Of a DNA stretch of 64,000 bases, positions 1-11,383 are shown in pieces (the first letter of the stretch is position 1; the number at the start of each line of letters is the position of its first letter). The stretch covers positions 2,728,001 to 2,792,000 of the forward strand of contig CP098528.1 in the NCBI GenBank assembly GCA_030440445.1. The letters run 5' to 3'. The notes beneath the pieces were generated by a model. It did not search any database and had not been told where the DNA came from. It saw only the letters and a program-made list of their open reading frames with translations. The stretch is from Halomonas sp. KG2 (GTDB lineage Bacteria; Pseudomonadota; Gammaproteobacteria; Pseudomonadales; Halomonadaceae). Made by a program: the position numbers and the translations under genes.

Positions 1-977
1 AGCCCCAGCAAAAGTGCCAACAAGGGGACAATAAATAGCAGTAAATCACGTGTTAACGTGCGTGCCAAAGCCGTGACTTGCTCGCTAGGCGTTACTAACC
101 CCAGCGTCCACCCCGTACGTGGCATGTCAAATAAACGCACCTCAGCAGCTTCTGCTAACACACCTGCATTTTCGACACTCGCCTGTTCACGGCCAGCCGT
201 GATCGCCGTAACAACGGGCTGAAGCCAGGGCATATCACGGGCAACGTCAGCTAAACTTTTCATCTCATCAGCGGCTTGCTCCACCCCCGGCAGGTCAATG
301 ACATTGCGCTCATTATCCAGTACAAAGGCGTAACCGCCTGTGCCACCGCCATTTTCTGCAAGAAACTCGGCCACGCCGCCTAGCTGCATATCAATGGTCG
401 CTACACCTGAAAAAGCACCATCGATATAATACGGAACACTACAGGTCACCATGGCAACCCCTGTCGCTGGATCGCGGTAGGCAGCAGACCAAACGCACTG
501 CCCTGGCGTCGCATCGCGAGCACTGCTATACCATGCTTCGTCGTGATAAGGCGCAATAGTGCTTGCGTTGTAGTCATCCAGAAACTCCAACGCTCCTTGA
601 GCATTACGTGCCCAGAAAAAACTGAAGCGCTCGACACCCGGCGAAAATGCGCCTGGCTCAGGCCAAATACCGCCTCCGGCAATTGTCATATTGCCGTTAT
701 CATCGACCACATTGGGCAGTGCTTGCTGGTAAATCGCTTCATCTTGAGGAAGCGATTCGGCCAACGCCGCTAAGCTCGAGGTATTCCCCTCGACGCGAGC
801 CAGCTGGCCATTCAGCGCATTCACGATAGAGCCGCCCGTACGCTCAATCAATGACTGACTTGCATCGATCACCAACGGCTGACCACGCCAGGCCATCACG
901 CCGTAAATACTGACAGCCATTAGTAGTGTGAGCACCACTGCAGACAACGTTAACTGCCGAGAGATTGTGTTGAACAA
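1..977 (-). CDS. Cache-domain membrane sensor, C-terminus cut by window edge
   Basis: The reading frame is open from a TTG start at 977 through base 1, giving about 325 residues; the rest lies outside the window. The TTG is preceded by AGGGGA at good spacing, and the frame has a TAA just upstream. A membrane segment spans about residues 9-26 and a second begins near residue 309, bracketing a periplasmic domain. That domain has the look of a dCACHE ligand sensor, with W..AYRDP.TG and a conserved VP-Y-I-DG-F-GVATID stretch around residues 165-200. Such proteins are methyl-accepting chemotaxis receptors, GGDEF enzymes or histidine kinases; the part that would decide is missing. The sensor topology is well supported, the output is unknown. 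Confidence 0.72.
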   Translation of the reverse strand, partial: MFNTISRQLTLSAVVLTLLMAVSIYGVMAWRGQPLVIDASQSLIERTGGSIVNALNGQLARVEGNTSSLAALAESLPQDEAIYQQALPNVVDDNGNMTIAGGGIWPEPGAFSPGVERFSFFWARNAQGALEFLDDYNASTIAPYHDEAWYSSARDATPGQCVWSAAYRDPATGVAMVTCSVPYYIDGAFSGVATIDMQLGGVAEFLAENGGGTGGYAFVLDNERNVIDLPGVEQAADEMKSLADVARDMPWLQPVVTAITAGREQASVENAGVLAEAAEVRLFDMPRTGWTLGLVTPSEQVTALARTLTRDLLLFIVPLLALLLG

Positions 978-1197
978 AGCTATTCCCCTGTCTATGAGCG
1001 TTTTTTACGCGTCTTAGTATGTAAGCTACTTATTCAACTATCGGCCAAATAGCATGGCACTGTAATAATGCCTGTTAACGTTTGCCTAGCAGATTGGTCT
1101 CACGCCTCCGGTCTTTATAACTGGCTTTGCAACTGTTGCGAAAACAGTCGCAAAAACAGTCATTACAACCAGACTAATGACGCCTCTATATCTGTAA

Positions 1198-3120
<1,923 letters not shown>

Positions 3121-3262
3121 CTAGCAGCCGCTCTTAAGTACTTGAAACAAAGCGTACTGAAACAAAACGAACTGAAACGAGTCATTAGCGGCTGGCAAAA
3201 GGGCACAGGATAGCGGAAAAGCAAAAAGCTGTATATCCAGCCATGAAAATCACAATAGCGTG

Positions 3263-4957
3263 CTACTCCTGCTCTGCCGCCCAAAACGCCTCAATCAGGC
3301 CACGGCTGGAAGCATCCATACGGGAAATATCACCGCCGCCATCAATGATTGCCTGGGTATCGGTGGCAATTTTCTTACCTAGCTCAACGCCCCACTGATC
3401 AAACGGGTTAATATCCCAAATGACCGCCTGTACAAACACTTTGTGCTCATACAGGGCAATCAGTGCCCCCAGCGTAAAGGGTGTTAGCTTGTCCAACAGG
3501 ACCGTTGTAGAGGGCTGGTTCCCACGGTAGCGCTTGTGCTCTGGGCGGGGGCCATCATCCTCTAGGGCATCATCCCCCAGCATCAGCACTCGTGACTGAG
3601 CAAAGCAGTTCGCCAGCGCTAGGCGGTGCTGCGCTTTTAAATGGCGACGTGTATCCAAGTCTTCCACCTCATCGTAGCGCTTCAGCGGTGCTATAAAATC
3701 GCATACGACCGGCTGGGTGCCCTGGTGAAGCAACTGATAAAAGGCGTGTTGAGCGTTGGGACCAAGCTGCCCCCACAGCACTGGACACGTTGAATAATTC
3801 ACCGCTTGGCCTTGGCGGGTCACTGACTTACCGTTGGATTCCATCTCAAGCTGTTCAAGATAGGCAGCAAAGTACTCTAAGCGTCCATCGTAGGGCAGTA
3901 TCGAATGGGCACGAATATCCAGGAAATTGACGTTCCAGATACCCGCTAACCCCAGCAGTACTGGCAGGTTTTCTTCCATCGGTGCATCACGGAAGTGACA
4001 GTCCATTGCATGGGCACCCGCCAACAGTTCGCGGAAGTTATCCATGCCTACGACCAGCGCAATCGGTAGGCCGATGGTGCCCCACAAGGAGTAGCGCCCG
4101 CCGACCCAGTCCCAGAACATCAGTTGGTGATCTGAGGAAATACCCCACTCACTCATCTTTTCAGGGCTCGCCGACACACCAATGAAGTGCTGGCGAACAA
4201 TTAACTCTGCGCTTAATGGCGCGGCACTGGGAAGATCGCCATGCTCAGAAAGCTTTCCTAATAGCCAGTCTTTGGCCGTATTAGCATTGGAAAGCGTGTC
4301 GATAGTGGTAAACGACTTGGACGATAAAACAAACAGGGTTGTTTCAGGATTAAAGCGACTTAGATAATCCGCCAGCTGGGAGCCATCCATGGTCGACGCA
4401 AAGTGCACGTCCAATGAGTGCCCCTCTTTTGGGCGATAATCTGCCAGCGCATGGGTGACCATTAACGGGCCAAGATCCGAGCCGCCGACACCTAAATTCA
4501 CCACATGCCGGATCGGCTTACCGGTTGCACCACGCCACTGTCCCGCCTGCAAGCGCTGTACCAAACGCTCCATTTGGGCAAGGCTGTCATGCACAGCGGC
4601 CACCACATCTTCCCCTTCTACTTCCAGCGTGGCATCAGCAGGTAACCTTAAAGCTGTATGTAGTGCGGGGCGATTTTCACTGACGTTGACACGCTTCCCA
4701 CTTAGTAACGCATCAATCTCCCCTGGCACCCCCGCTTCATGCGCCAGCCCCAGCAAGTGTTCAAGGGTGTCATCATCCCAACGCTGTTTAGATAAATCCA
4801 AGGTTAAACCTGCCACTTGGCGCGTGAAGTTCAACCAGCGACTGTCATCATCACCGAACAAATTTTTTAAGTGTACGTGTTGTAGCGTGTCAGCATGATG
4901 CTTCAACGTCTGCCATGCGGGTAGTGTATCGGGGGTTGTGCGTGTTGCTGAAGCCAT
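3263..4957 (-). CDS. pgi: Glucose-6-phosphate isomerase
   Basis: The enzyme interconverts glucose 6-phosphate and fructose 6-phosphate in the cytoplasm. At 564 residues it is near the family length of about 550. Both classical signatures can be read: DWVGGRYSLWGTIGLP in the middle and the C-terminal stretch around VIWDINPFDQWGVELGK. The substrate phosphate loop SSKSFTTIDT is present. The ATG at 4957 has AGGAG seven bases upstream. The gene is divergent from cmoA, with about 114 bases between the starts. Confidence 0.96.
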   Translation of the reverse strand: MASATRTTPDTLPAWQTLKHHADTLQHVHLKNLFGDDDSRWLNFTRQVAGLTLDLSKQRWDDDTLEHLLGLAHEAGVPGEIDALLSGKRVNVSENRPALHTALRLPADATLEVEGEDVVAAVHDSLAQMERLVQRLQAGQWRGATGKPIRHVVNLGVGGSDLGPLMVTHALADYRPKEGHSLDVHFASTMDGSQLADYLSRFNPETTLFVLSSKSFTTIDTLSNANTAKDWLLGKLSEHGDLPSAAPLSAELIVRQHFIGVSASPEKMSEWGISSDHQLMFWDWVGGRYSLWGTIGLPIALVVGMDNFRELLAGAHAMDCHFRDAPMEENLPVLLGLAGIWNVNFLDIRAHSILPYDGRLEYFAAYLEQLEMESNGKSVTRQGQAVNYSTCPVLWGQLGPNAQHAFYQLLHQGTQPVVCDFIAPLKRYDEVEDLDTRRHLKAQHRLALANCFAQSRVLMLGDDALEDDGPRPEHKRYRGNQPSTTVLLDKLTPFTLGALIALYEHKVFVQAVIWDINPFDQWGVELGKKIATDTQAIIDGGGDISRMDASSRGLIEAFWAAEQE

Positions 4958-5071
4958 ATGCCCTCTCCTTTGGCGTCCTTCCGTGCGGCAGGAATCTGTT
5001 ATAAACAGGTCTGTTCTGGTGTATCAAGGGCGCGTAAACTACGCAGCCTCATTAATAATCCTGGCTTGCCC

Positions 5072-5815
5072 ATGAGTGATGCATCTTACCGCGACGCTAT
5101 CTTTTCAACACCCTTAGATAAGGTGGCAAGGTTCTCCTTCGACGAACAGGTCGTTGCGTGTTTCCCTGATATGATCCGCCGTTCAGTGCCCGGTTACGGG
5201 CAAATCCTCGGCATGTTGAGCTTAATTGCCCAACGCCATTTGCGCCATGGCGCTCACGTTTACGACCTAGGTTGCTCGCTGGGCGCATCCGGCCTAGCAC
5301 TGGCGGGCGCACTTCCCGCCGATGCCTTTCGCTATACCGGTGTGGACCTTTCACCCGCTATGGTGGCTAGGGCCAAGCAAACCTTTTTGGAAGAGTGCCC
5401 AGACCATGCCATGCAGATCGAGGAGGCCGACATACGCACGCTTGAGTATGCGCCTTCCGGCATGATCATTCTCAACTTTACGCTGCAGTTTCTGCCCCCT
5501 GCCGATCGCGATGCGCTGCTGAAGCGGCTTTACGATGCCCTTGAACCGGGCGGCGTACTGATTTTATCGGAGAAAACCATCGATGCCGATGAACGGGACA
5601 ACGCGTGGCGGGTTGAGCGCTACCATGACTTCAAGCGCGCCAATGGCTACAGCGATATGGAAATCAGCCAAAAGCGCACTGCGCTGGAAAACGTGCTAAT
5701 TCCCGACACGCTTGATGCCTTACATGGCCGCTTAGCCCTAGCGGGCTTTTCTCGCTCAATGACCTGGTTCCAGTACTTGAACTTTACCTCGCTGATCGCC
5801 TTCAAGGAGGGTTAA
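5072..5815 (+). CDS. cmoA: Carboxy-S-adenosyl-L-methionine synthase
   Basis: CmoA converts SAM plus prephenate to carboxy-SAM, the donor for uridine-5-oxyacetate formation at tRNA position 34. The start chosen gives 247 residues, the length of the E. coli protein. An in-frame start further upstream would add 38 residues with no family counterpart. The Rossmann SAM loop DLGCSLGASG is clear, followed by the acidic strand end GVDLSPAMV. cmoB follows after a one-base gap, so the two are almost certainly cotranscribed. Confidence 0.95.
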   Translation: MSDASYRDAIFSTPLDKVARFSFDEQVVACFPDMIRRSVPGYGQILGMLSLIAQRHLRHGAHVYDLGCSLGASGLALAGALPADAFRYTGVDLSPAMVARAKQTFLEECPDHAMQIEEADIRTLEYAPSGMIILNFTLQFLPPADRDALLKRLYDALEPGGVLILSEKTIDADERDNAWRVERYHDFKRANGYSDMEISQKRTALENVLIPDTLDALHGRLALAGFSRSMTWFQYLNFTSLIAFKEG

Positions 5816-5816
5816 G

Positions 5817-6830
5817 GTGCCGCTGTTACCCGATGATCATCGCGCGCTTTATCAGGCATTTTTAGATCAAGCCAGTCAGGATGCCACACTGACACCCTGG
5901 CTTGCCAAGCTGCCCGAACAGCTGGCCAATGGATTAGATCGCCAGCGTCACGGCGACCTGTCCGCCTGGGAGAAAGCGGTTGCCAAACTGCCTGCTCTAC
6001 CCGAAGAGCGCCACGTCGACCTTACCAGCGATACAGTGAGCGTTGATGTCGCTTTGAGCGATAGCCAAAAGCGTCAGTGTTTTAATCTGCTGCGCAAACT
6101 ATCGCCCTGGCGCAAAGGCCCCTTTCGCTTGGGTGGCATCGATATTGATACCGAATGGCGCTCCGACTGGAAATGGCAAAGAGTCGCCCCGCATCTTGCG
6201 CCGCTAAAGTACCGTAAGGTATTGGATGTTGGCGGTGGCAGCGGCTACCACGCTTGGCGCATGGCCGGAGAAGGCGCAGCCTTTGTGCTTGTGATTGATC
6301 CTTCACCACGCTTTTATTGGCAGTTTCAGGCGGTGCGCCACTTCGTTGGCAATGCCGACGGCGGCCGCACGCAGTTTCTACCGGTAGGCATTGAAGATGT
6401 GCCGGAAAAGCTGGGATTTTTCGATACGGTATTTTCCATGGGCGTGCTCTACCACCGTCCTTCGCCACTTGAGCATTTGCAGCAACTAAAAGAGGCGTTA
6501 ACCCCCGATGGTGAACTGGTGTTAGAAACACTAGTGGTGGAAGGCGATGAGCAAACCGTGTTTGTACCTGGCGAACGCTACGCCGCGATGCCTAATGTTT
6601 ACTTCCTGCCCTCTTCAAAAGCGCTATGTCACTGGCTAGAACGGTGCGGTTTTACCAATGTGCGAGTGGTCGACGAAGCGCTAACAACGCTTGATGAGCA
6701 GCGCTCAACCGAGTGGATGACCTATCAATCGCTAGCCGATTTTCTCGACCCCAGCGATCCAACTCGCACCATTGAAGGCTACCCTGCACCACGTCGAGCG
6801 GTGATTATCGCCAACCGAAACGGATGTTGA
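5817..6830 (+). CDS. cmoB: tRNA U34 carboxymethyltransferase
   Basis: CmoB transfers the carboxymethyl group of carboxy-SAM to 5-hydroxyuridine 34 of tRNA. The GTG start sits just after the cmoA stop, with AAGGAGGG inside the end of cmoA as ribosome binding site. The 337 residues are slightly longer than E. coli CmoB (323). The methyltransferase core has VLDVGGGSGYHAWRM near residue 138 and VFSMGVLYHRPSPLEHL in the second half, both typical of CmoB. The W-rich segment TEWRSDWKWQR before the core also fits. Confidence 0.95.
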   Translation: MPLLPDDHRALYQAFLDQASQDATLTPWLAKLPEQLANGLDRQRHGDLSAWEKAVAKLPALPEERHVDLTSDTVSVDVALSDSQKRQCFNLLRKLSPWRKGPFRLGGIDIDTEWRSDWKWQRVAPHLAPLKYRKVLDVGGGSGYHAWRMAGEGAAFVLVIDPSPRFYWQFQAVRHFVGNADGGRTQFLPVGIEDVPEKLGFFDTVFSMGVLYHRPSPLEHLQQLKEALTPDGELVLETLVVEGDEQTVFVPGERYAAMPNVYFLPSSKALCHWLERCGFTNVRVVDEALTTLDEQRSTEWMTYQSLADFLDPSDPTRTIEGYPAPRRAVIIANRNGC

Positions 6831-6997
6831 TGGGCTGTGTCGTACGCTTGTGTCAATCAAGCTTGTAATGATCGTACTGTTAATAACACGTTTTTTTGTA
6901 ACAGTTCTTAATTACTTAGATCGTTATGGGATAGCCCATAATGTCATCGCTCATATAGGCACAAGCTCACTAATGGGATATTAATCAAGGAGTAAAG

Positions 6998-7246
6998 ATG
7001 GGTTTTTTAGCGTGGATTCTATTCGGCCTTATCGCCGGTGTGATTGCAAAAATGATTATGCCTGGTAAAGATCCAGGTGGCCTTATCGTTACCATTCTTC
7101 TCGGTATTGCTGGCGCCTTTGTCGGTGGCTGGATTGGCTCACTGGTTGGGCTTGGCACCATGGGCGACTTTAGCTTTGGTAGTTTTGTGACCGCTATCGT
7201 AGGCGCATTGGTATTGTTGTTCGGCTATCGGATGATCAAGAAGTAA
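6998..7246 (+). CDS. GlsB/YeaQ/YmgE family small membrane protein
   Basis: An 82-residue, glycine-rich protein with three hydrophobic segments (about 3-20, 29-48 and 57-78). It contains the family hallmark IMPGKDPGG near residues 20-29. Proteins of this family (transglycosylase-associated, PF04226) are common stress-induced inner-membrane proteins of unknown molecular role. The ATG has AAGGAG seven bases upstream. A strong terminator follows, so it is probably monocistronic. Confidence 0.9.
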   Translation: MGFLAWILFGLIAGVIAKMIMPGKDPGGLIVTILLGIAGAFVGGWIGSLVGLGTMGDFSFGSFVTAIVGALVLLFGYRMIKK

Positions 7247-7292
7247 GCATCTCACATTGCCCATACGACAAAAAAAGCCGCTCAATAGAGCG

Positions 7293-7345
7293 TAATGCCA
7301 GTCAGTTAAGCCTGACTGGCATTAGCCGATGGGCTGGTTTTTTTT
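7293..7345 (+). terminator. Rho-independent terminator after the GlsB-like gene
   Basis: A perfect 13-bp stem (7293-7305 with 7312-7324) has a 6-base loop. It is followed by a short AGCC/GGCT stem and eight T at 7338-7345. Confidence 0.85.
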
Positions 7346-7396
7346 GTTTAATAAGTGCCTGACGGTGACTCCACCCCAGCCCTTCGAGACGCCCTC

Positions 7397-7500
7397 GTCA
7401 TTCCCGCAGGCCCTTAGCGGGAATCCATGTTGACCTGGGATTCTGGGCTGCTGCAGGTCAAGGTCAAGATGGATTCCCGATAACCCCACTCGGGAATGAC
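7397..7500. repeat. 104-bp nested inverted-repeat element (REP/MITE-like)
   Basis: The ends are perfect 10-bp inverted repeats, GTCATTCCCG at 7397-7406 and CGGGAATGAC at 7491-7500. Inside lies a second inverted pair, CGGGAATCCAT at 7418-7428 with ATGGATTCCCG at 7469-7479, plus a TTGACCT/AGGTCAA pair near the centre. Transcripts would fold into a long hairpin. Similar GTCATTCCCG palindromes are common dispersed intergenic repeats in proteobacteria; no transposase is present. Confidence 0.75.
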
Positions 7501-7574
7501 AGTGCGGTAGCTGGCATTAGCCGATGGGCTGGTTTTTTTGTTATTCAACAGGGCTTGGCCAGCGCTCACTAATC

Positions 7575-8261
7575 TCAACGCCGCAAAATCACCAGCCAAC
7601 GGCCAAGGTTCATCACGCTGGCCAGCGAAGCAGCAACGTAGGTGAACGCGCAGGCGGTAAGCACATGGCGAGCGCCGGGCATGTCATAGGGCGGCACGTA
7701 CTCTTTAAGCAGTGGCAGTGCACGGTTAAAGCTGGCATCGAACTCAACGGGTAGCGTCACTAGGTGCACCAGCGCGGCGGTACCAAAACTAATGACGGCC
7801 ATGGCGATAACCGCTGCCAGCCCACCGGGCAGCCTTGTGAGCACAAACAGAAATGGTGCAGCCACCATTAAAATAGCGCCCAGCTTTTCTGCCTTTTGCG
7901 CTACTTGAACCAAACGGCTTCTGGCTAGCAGAGGCGCGTAGCCTTCATGGTGCTGAATGGCGTGCCCAACCTCGTGGGCAGCAACGGTCACCGCCGTCAG
8001 CGAGCGGCCATCATAGTGGTCGGGAGTCAGGCGCACGCAGCGCGACTCCGGGTCGTAATGATCGCCAAACTCGGTACGCTCTACCCTCACGCCTTCTACA
8101 CCTAAACGACGTAGCAGATGCTCGGCAAGCTCCGCGCCGGTACCCGGATAGTCATCCCGTCCACGGGTGTGGCGTTTCAATACCCATTTTGCCCATAGGT
8201 TAGGCAGAACAAAAATGGCCAGCGCCAATACGATTAACACAATGACCATGATCACACTCAC
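7575..8261 (-). CDS. Membrane zinc metallopeptidase, YugP family
   Basis: A 228-residue membrane protein with an N-terminal hydrophobic helix (about residues 5-22) and a central zinc protease motif AAHEVGHAIQHHEG near residue 96. Two or three further membrane segments follow. This arrangement fits the Zn_peptidase_2 (PF04298, YugP) family, whose substrates are unknown. The start is ambiguous: GTG at 8261 or ATG at 8249, neither with a strong ribosome binding site. Confidence 0.88.
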   Translation of the reverse strand: MSVIMVIVLIVLALAIFVLPNLWAKWVLKRHTRGRDDYPGTGAELAEHLLRRLGVEGVRVERTEFGDHYDPESRCVRLTPDHYDGRSLTAVTVAAHEVGHAIQHHEGYAPLLARSRLVQVAQKAEKLGAILMVAAPFLFVLTRLPGGLAAVIAMAVISFGTAALVHLVTLPVEFDASFNRALPLLKEYVPPYDMPGARHVLTACAFTYVAASLASVMNLGRWLVILRR

Positions 8262-8344
8262 CGCTGATTAAGAACCTAAATTAACGACCCGCTAACCCGT
8301 GTTTAGTTTTACCATGAGCACAAAATAGGCGCACTCACCTACAA

Positions 8345-9487
8345 CTATTCAGGATCATTGTGATGCGCGTCTACATCCCGTTGTACCGCTTGCAGCCCTC
8401 TGGCAGAAATATCGCCTTTAGAGTAGGCATGTTTGGCAATCAAAATACTGTCAGCGGCGAGTACTAATTCGCAATCAGTATGGGCAAGTTCATCCCGTAA
8501 ACGCTGAATCGCCTCTTCCCGTTGAGGGTCTTTATCAACCCGACGAATATAGATCGCTTTGATTCGTGTGGGGTATGCCTTTACTACCTCGGTATAAACC
8601 TCTGGGTCGTGCTGGCCGCTGTCACCAATCAAAATACAGGGCATATCGTGATAGAGCGCTAACATGCGGTCGATCAAATCACGCTTGTGCGCTTCGGCCC
8701 GCCGAGGCCACGGACGGCGCAGAGAAATCCCCCACTCGCGTAGAAACAGAATGGGCCCGACGGGTATGCGATTGAGTTGAAAGAAGGTTTCCAACATCTC
8801 ATAGATTGCCCAGGGCCCTCGGGAAACATACAAAATAGGCCGTTCAGCTTTCTCAGTTTCTCCTCGATACAATGCCTGATAAAGCGATGCCACCCCAGGA
8901 AAAGCCGTGCGTCGATGCGGCTTACGGACAAACAAGCGATACAGCATTTTGAGTTTTTCAGCGACGCCGGTGAACATGACGGTGTCATCAATATCACTGA
9001 TCACCAACAGATCTGCTTCGGGAGGCGGCACGTAAACTTCGACGCTGGTGCGGATTGGCGGGTGGCCGTCAGCATGAACCATGATATCGGCACGATGCCA
9101 GGAAACATCAACCGGTAATGCAGTACTGATCGGCAAGTGGGCGTCAAAGTAACCGTCGCGGTCAGTCGTTAGACACAGCTGATTATCGCCAATGCGTATA
9201 TCCACTTTGGCATTCGCGAGGCCGCGACGAAAGATACGCCGAGCAACATCCGCAGTATCCCGCAACATACCTCGCCGAGGTATCGCCCTACCTAACGCGG
9301 CCTGACGAAACACGCGCCCCATCACAAACACCTCTTGCTGGGAACCATAACCACGGTAGGGGTGCACCATCATCCCCCCATGACCGCTGTCGCGCTTCAT
9401 CGGCTGTGCCACCACGTGAGCCAACCGTTTGGCAAAACTTATCCACGGTTGATACCACGCCATTACTGGCACCCACACGAAAAACAC
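8345..9487 (-). CDS. App1-family phosphatase (DUF2183)
   Basis: The 380-residue protein carries the HAD-like catalytic motif SDIDDTVMFTGV in its middle third, a later threonine/serine region (YVSRGPWAIYEML), and the acidic pair ILIGDSGQHDPEVY. This motif set defines the phosphatidate phosphatase APP1 catalytic domain (PF09949). A beta-sandwich-like region precedes it, with residues such as DGYFDAHL. In bacteria the substrate is unproven; membrane phospholipid is the usual guess. The start may be GTG at 9487 or ATG at 9463. Confidence 0.85.
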   Translation of the reverse strand: MFFVWVPVMAWYQPWISFAKRLAHVVAQPMKRDSGHGGMMVHPYRGYGSQQEVFVMGRVFRQAALGRAIPRRGMLRDTADVARRIFRRGLANAKVDIRIGDNQLCLTTDRDGYFDAHLPISTALPVDVSWHRADIMVHADGHPPIRTSVEVYVPPPEADLLVISDIDDTVMFTGVAEKLKMLYRLFVRKPHRRTAFPGVASLYQALYRGETEKAERPILYVSRGPWAIYEMLETFFQLNRIPVGPILFLREWGISLRRPWPRRAEAHKRDLIDRMLALYHDMPCILIGDSGQHDPEVYTEVVKAYPTRIKAIYIRRVDKDPQREEAIQRLRDELAHTDCELVLAADSILIAKHAYSKGDISARGLQAVQRDVDAHHNDPE

Positions 9488-9626
9488 TCAGCCACGTCAT
9501 CGGCAACCGCTATATTTTGCGTCATTCCCAACATTGTTCACTTCCTGTGATGGCTCTGTTAAATAGCTAAACGGTCACCAGTGTGGCGTAATGGCGGGTG
9601 TCCCTCAACCGCCAAAAGCCATATTG

Positions 9627-10508
9627 CTAAGCGTTGTACAACACTTCTCCCAAGCCGCTCACGTTATAGCCTTGCAAAGCCCCCGCCCGCTGGATAAAAC
9701 GCTCCTGGCGAGTAAATGAGATAAGCGCCTGAACCGCTGGTTCGAAGTAACTTCGGCGGTGCATTACCAAGTCAAAAGATTCTTCAATTAGCGGTATAAA
9801 GTGTAGGTGTTGACGACGGGCTGCAGCTTCGACCCCAAGTCCAACGTCCGCTTCACCTTGAGCAATGGAAAGGGCTAAATCATCTTCGCTCAACGAAACG
9901 TTAGCTGCCCAATTGAGTGTGTTCGGTTCAATCGCTGACCGCTGTAGCAGGCAACGCAGTAACTGAGCCGCACCTGCATCAGGCTGACGGTGGGCAAGCG
10001 TAACCTTCTGGCGAGAAATATCACTGAGCGTTTGAATGCCCAGTGGATTTCCCGGCGCCACTAGCAACCCCTGCTGGCGCTTCGCCCAATGCAGCACGAT
10101 TAAGTCCCGCACCCCCCCCAGCCCTAGTGCCGCTGGCTCGTTATAGCGCCCGGATTCAAAGTTGAGTAAGTGAATACCCGCCAGCAGCGCTTTTCCTTCC
10201 ATCAAGCGGCGCAGGCCATCACCACTGCCGTGGCACAGTGAAGCCAAATCACTGCCGCTTTCGCGAACCGCCCACTCCAACAGTGGATCTTGGCTACCCG
10301 CCACTATCAACGGCAGCGGTGAACGCAACGCTTGGTCACCTTCTAAATGGCTAAGCACCCACATATCGATATGCTGACGAGGAAAGAGCAATTTTCCGGT
10401 AGCGCGGCTGCAAGGTATCTGCCCCTGGCGCACCAAGTCATACACTTTTCGCTCTTTTAAGCGCAGGTAGTCGGCCACCTCTGCCGTGGTGAGGAATTCC
10501 CTTAACAT
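9627..10508 (-). CDS. HTH regulator with periplasmic-binding-like sensor domain
   Basis: The N-terminus (FLTTAEVADYLRLKERKVYDLVRQG) is an excisionase/MerR-like helix-turn-helix. The remaining 220 residues resemble a substrate-binding fold (PBP-like, PF12727), for example the end segment around FEPAVQALISFTRQERF. Proteins of this type often sit beside molybdate or tungstate transporters and sense the oxyanion. Here the gene is divergent from tupBCA, which supports that role. The ATG at 10508 is preferred because GAGG lies nine bases upstream. In-frame ATGs at 10514 and 10526 are alternatives. Confidence 0.82.
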   Translation of the reverse strand: MLREFLTTAEVADYLRLKERKVYDLVRQGQIPCSRATGKLLFPRQHIDMWVLSHLEGDQALRSPLPLIVAGSQDPLLEWAVRESGSDLASLCHGSGDGLRRLMEGKALLAGIHLLNFESGRYNEPAALGLGGVRDLIVLHWAKRQQGLLVAPGNPLGIQTLSDISRQKVTLAHRQPDAGAAQLLRCLLQRSAIEPNTLNWAANVSLSEDDLALSIAQGEADVGLGVEAAARRQHLHFIPLIEESFDLVMHRRSYFEPAVQALISFTRQERFIQRAGALQGYNVSGLGEVLYNA

Positions 10509-10530
10509 GTTCATACGCCTCGCCATTTAC

Positions 10531-10550
10531 TGCATATAGCTGCATATATT
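10531..10550. promoter_or_regulatory. Candidate operator between regulator and tup operon
   Basis: TGCATATA occurs twice with starts 10 bases apart (10531-10538, 10541-10548), so both fall on one face of the helix. It lies in the divergent region between the HTH regulator and tupB. A role as the regulator's binding site is inference. Confidence 0.35.
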
Positions 10551-10678
10551 TCAGACCACAGTGCATTACATCAAGTTTGCGTACATGATGCTAGTAATGC
10601 GCCTCAAAGTAATTGAAGTCACATGATGTCGGTTGTTAAAAACGATGCTGAATAACAAAAATGAGGGTGCGAACGGCA

Positions 10679-11383
10679 ATGTCCCCAAGTGAGAACCCTT
10701 TTTACACAGCGTTTGCCTTGATTCTGGGAATGGATCAGGGGCTAATCGATATCGTGACGCTGTCACTGCAGGTGTCGCTGCTTGCAGTACTGCTTGCTTG
10801 TGTACTGGCATTACCACTAGGCGCTGCACTCGCTCTTTGGCGCTTCCCTGGCCGCAATGCGTTGATTGTGCTGCTCAATGCGCTCATGGGCCTTCCCCCA
10901 GTGGTCGCTGGGCTATGTGTCTATCTGCTGCTTTCTCGCGCAGGGCCACTAGGTCAGTTTGGGCTGCTGTTTACGCCAACGGCCATGGTGATTGCACAAG
11001 TCATTTTAGTATTCCCGATTATTGCCGCGCTTACTCGCCAGCAAGTAGAGACACTGCATAACGAGTATGCCGAACAGCTGCGCTCTCTTGGCCTGAAGCA
11101 GCTACGGATGATGCCTACTCTACTGTGGGACGCACGTTTCGGACTATTAACCGTGATACTCGCAGGCTTTGGCCGCGCTAGCGCTGAAGTCGGTGCGGTG
11201 ATGATTGTCGGTGGCAATATCGATGGCGTCACCCGCGTAATGACTACCAGCATTGTGTTGGAAACCAGTAAAGGCAACCTCCCCCTCGCGCTGGGATTAG
11301 GCATCGTGCTGCTTAGCCTTGTAACGCTGATTAATGCATTGGCTCACACGATCAGTGAAACGGCCAAGAGGCGATTGGGATGA
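10679..11383 (+). CDS. tupB: Tungstate ABC transporter permease
   Basis: About 234 residues with several membrane helices and the binding-protein-dependent permease loop EQLRSLGLKQLRMMPTLLW, which contacts the ATPase. The opening ALILGMDQGLIDIVTLSLQVS and the motif GRASAEVGAVMIVGGNI are typical of TupB/WtpB-like permeases. The ATG at 10679 is taken as start; an in-frame ATG at 10661 would add six residues. tupC overlaps the stop codon by four bases. Confidence 0.88.
   Translation: MSPSENPFYTAFALILGMDQGLIDIVTLSLQVSLLAVLLACVLALPLGAALALWRFPGRNALIVLLNALMGLPPVVAGLCVYLLLSRAGPLGQFGLLFTPTAMVIAQVILVFPIIAALTRQQVETLHNEYAEQLRSLGLKQLRMMPTLLWDARFGLLTVILAGFGRASAEVGAVMIVGGNIDGVTRVMTTSIVLETSKGNLPLALGLGIVLLSLVTLINALAHTISETAKRRLG

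Larger units (their letters stand above)
7247..7574. other. Gene-free interval with terminator and repeat element
   Basis: These 328 bases hold no credible reading frame. They contain the terminator after the GlsB-like gene, a 104-bp inverted-repeat element (7397-7500), and a second copy of the terminator tail (7511-7539) next to the convergent Zn-peptidase gene. The 29 bases from CTGGCATTAG through the T run are identical at 7316-7344 and 7511-7539. The element therefore sits between direct copies of the terminator end. Confidence 0.7.

Noticed and set aside
10566..10829. 87-residue minus-strand frame over the tupB start
   Set aside because: It covers the divergent promoter and the start of tupB, with no homology features.
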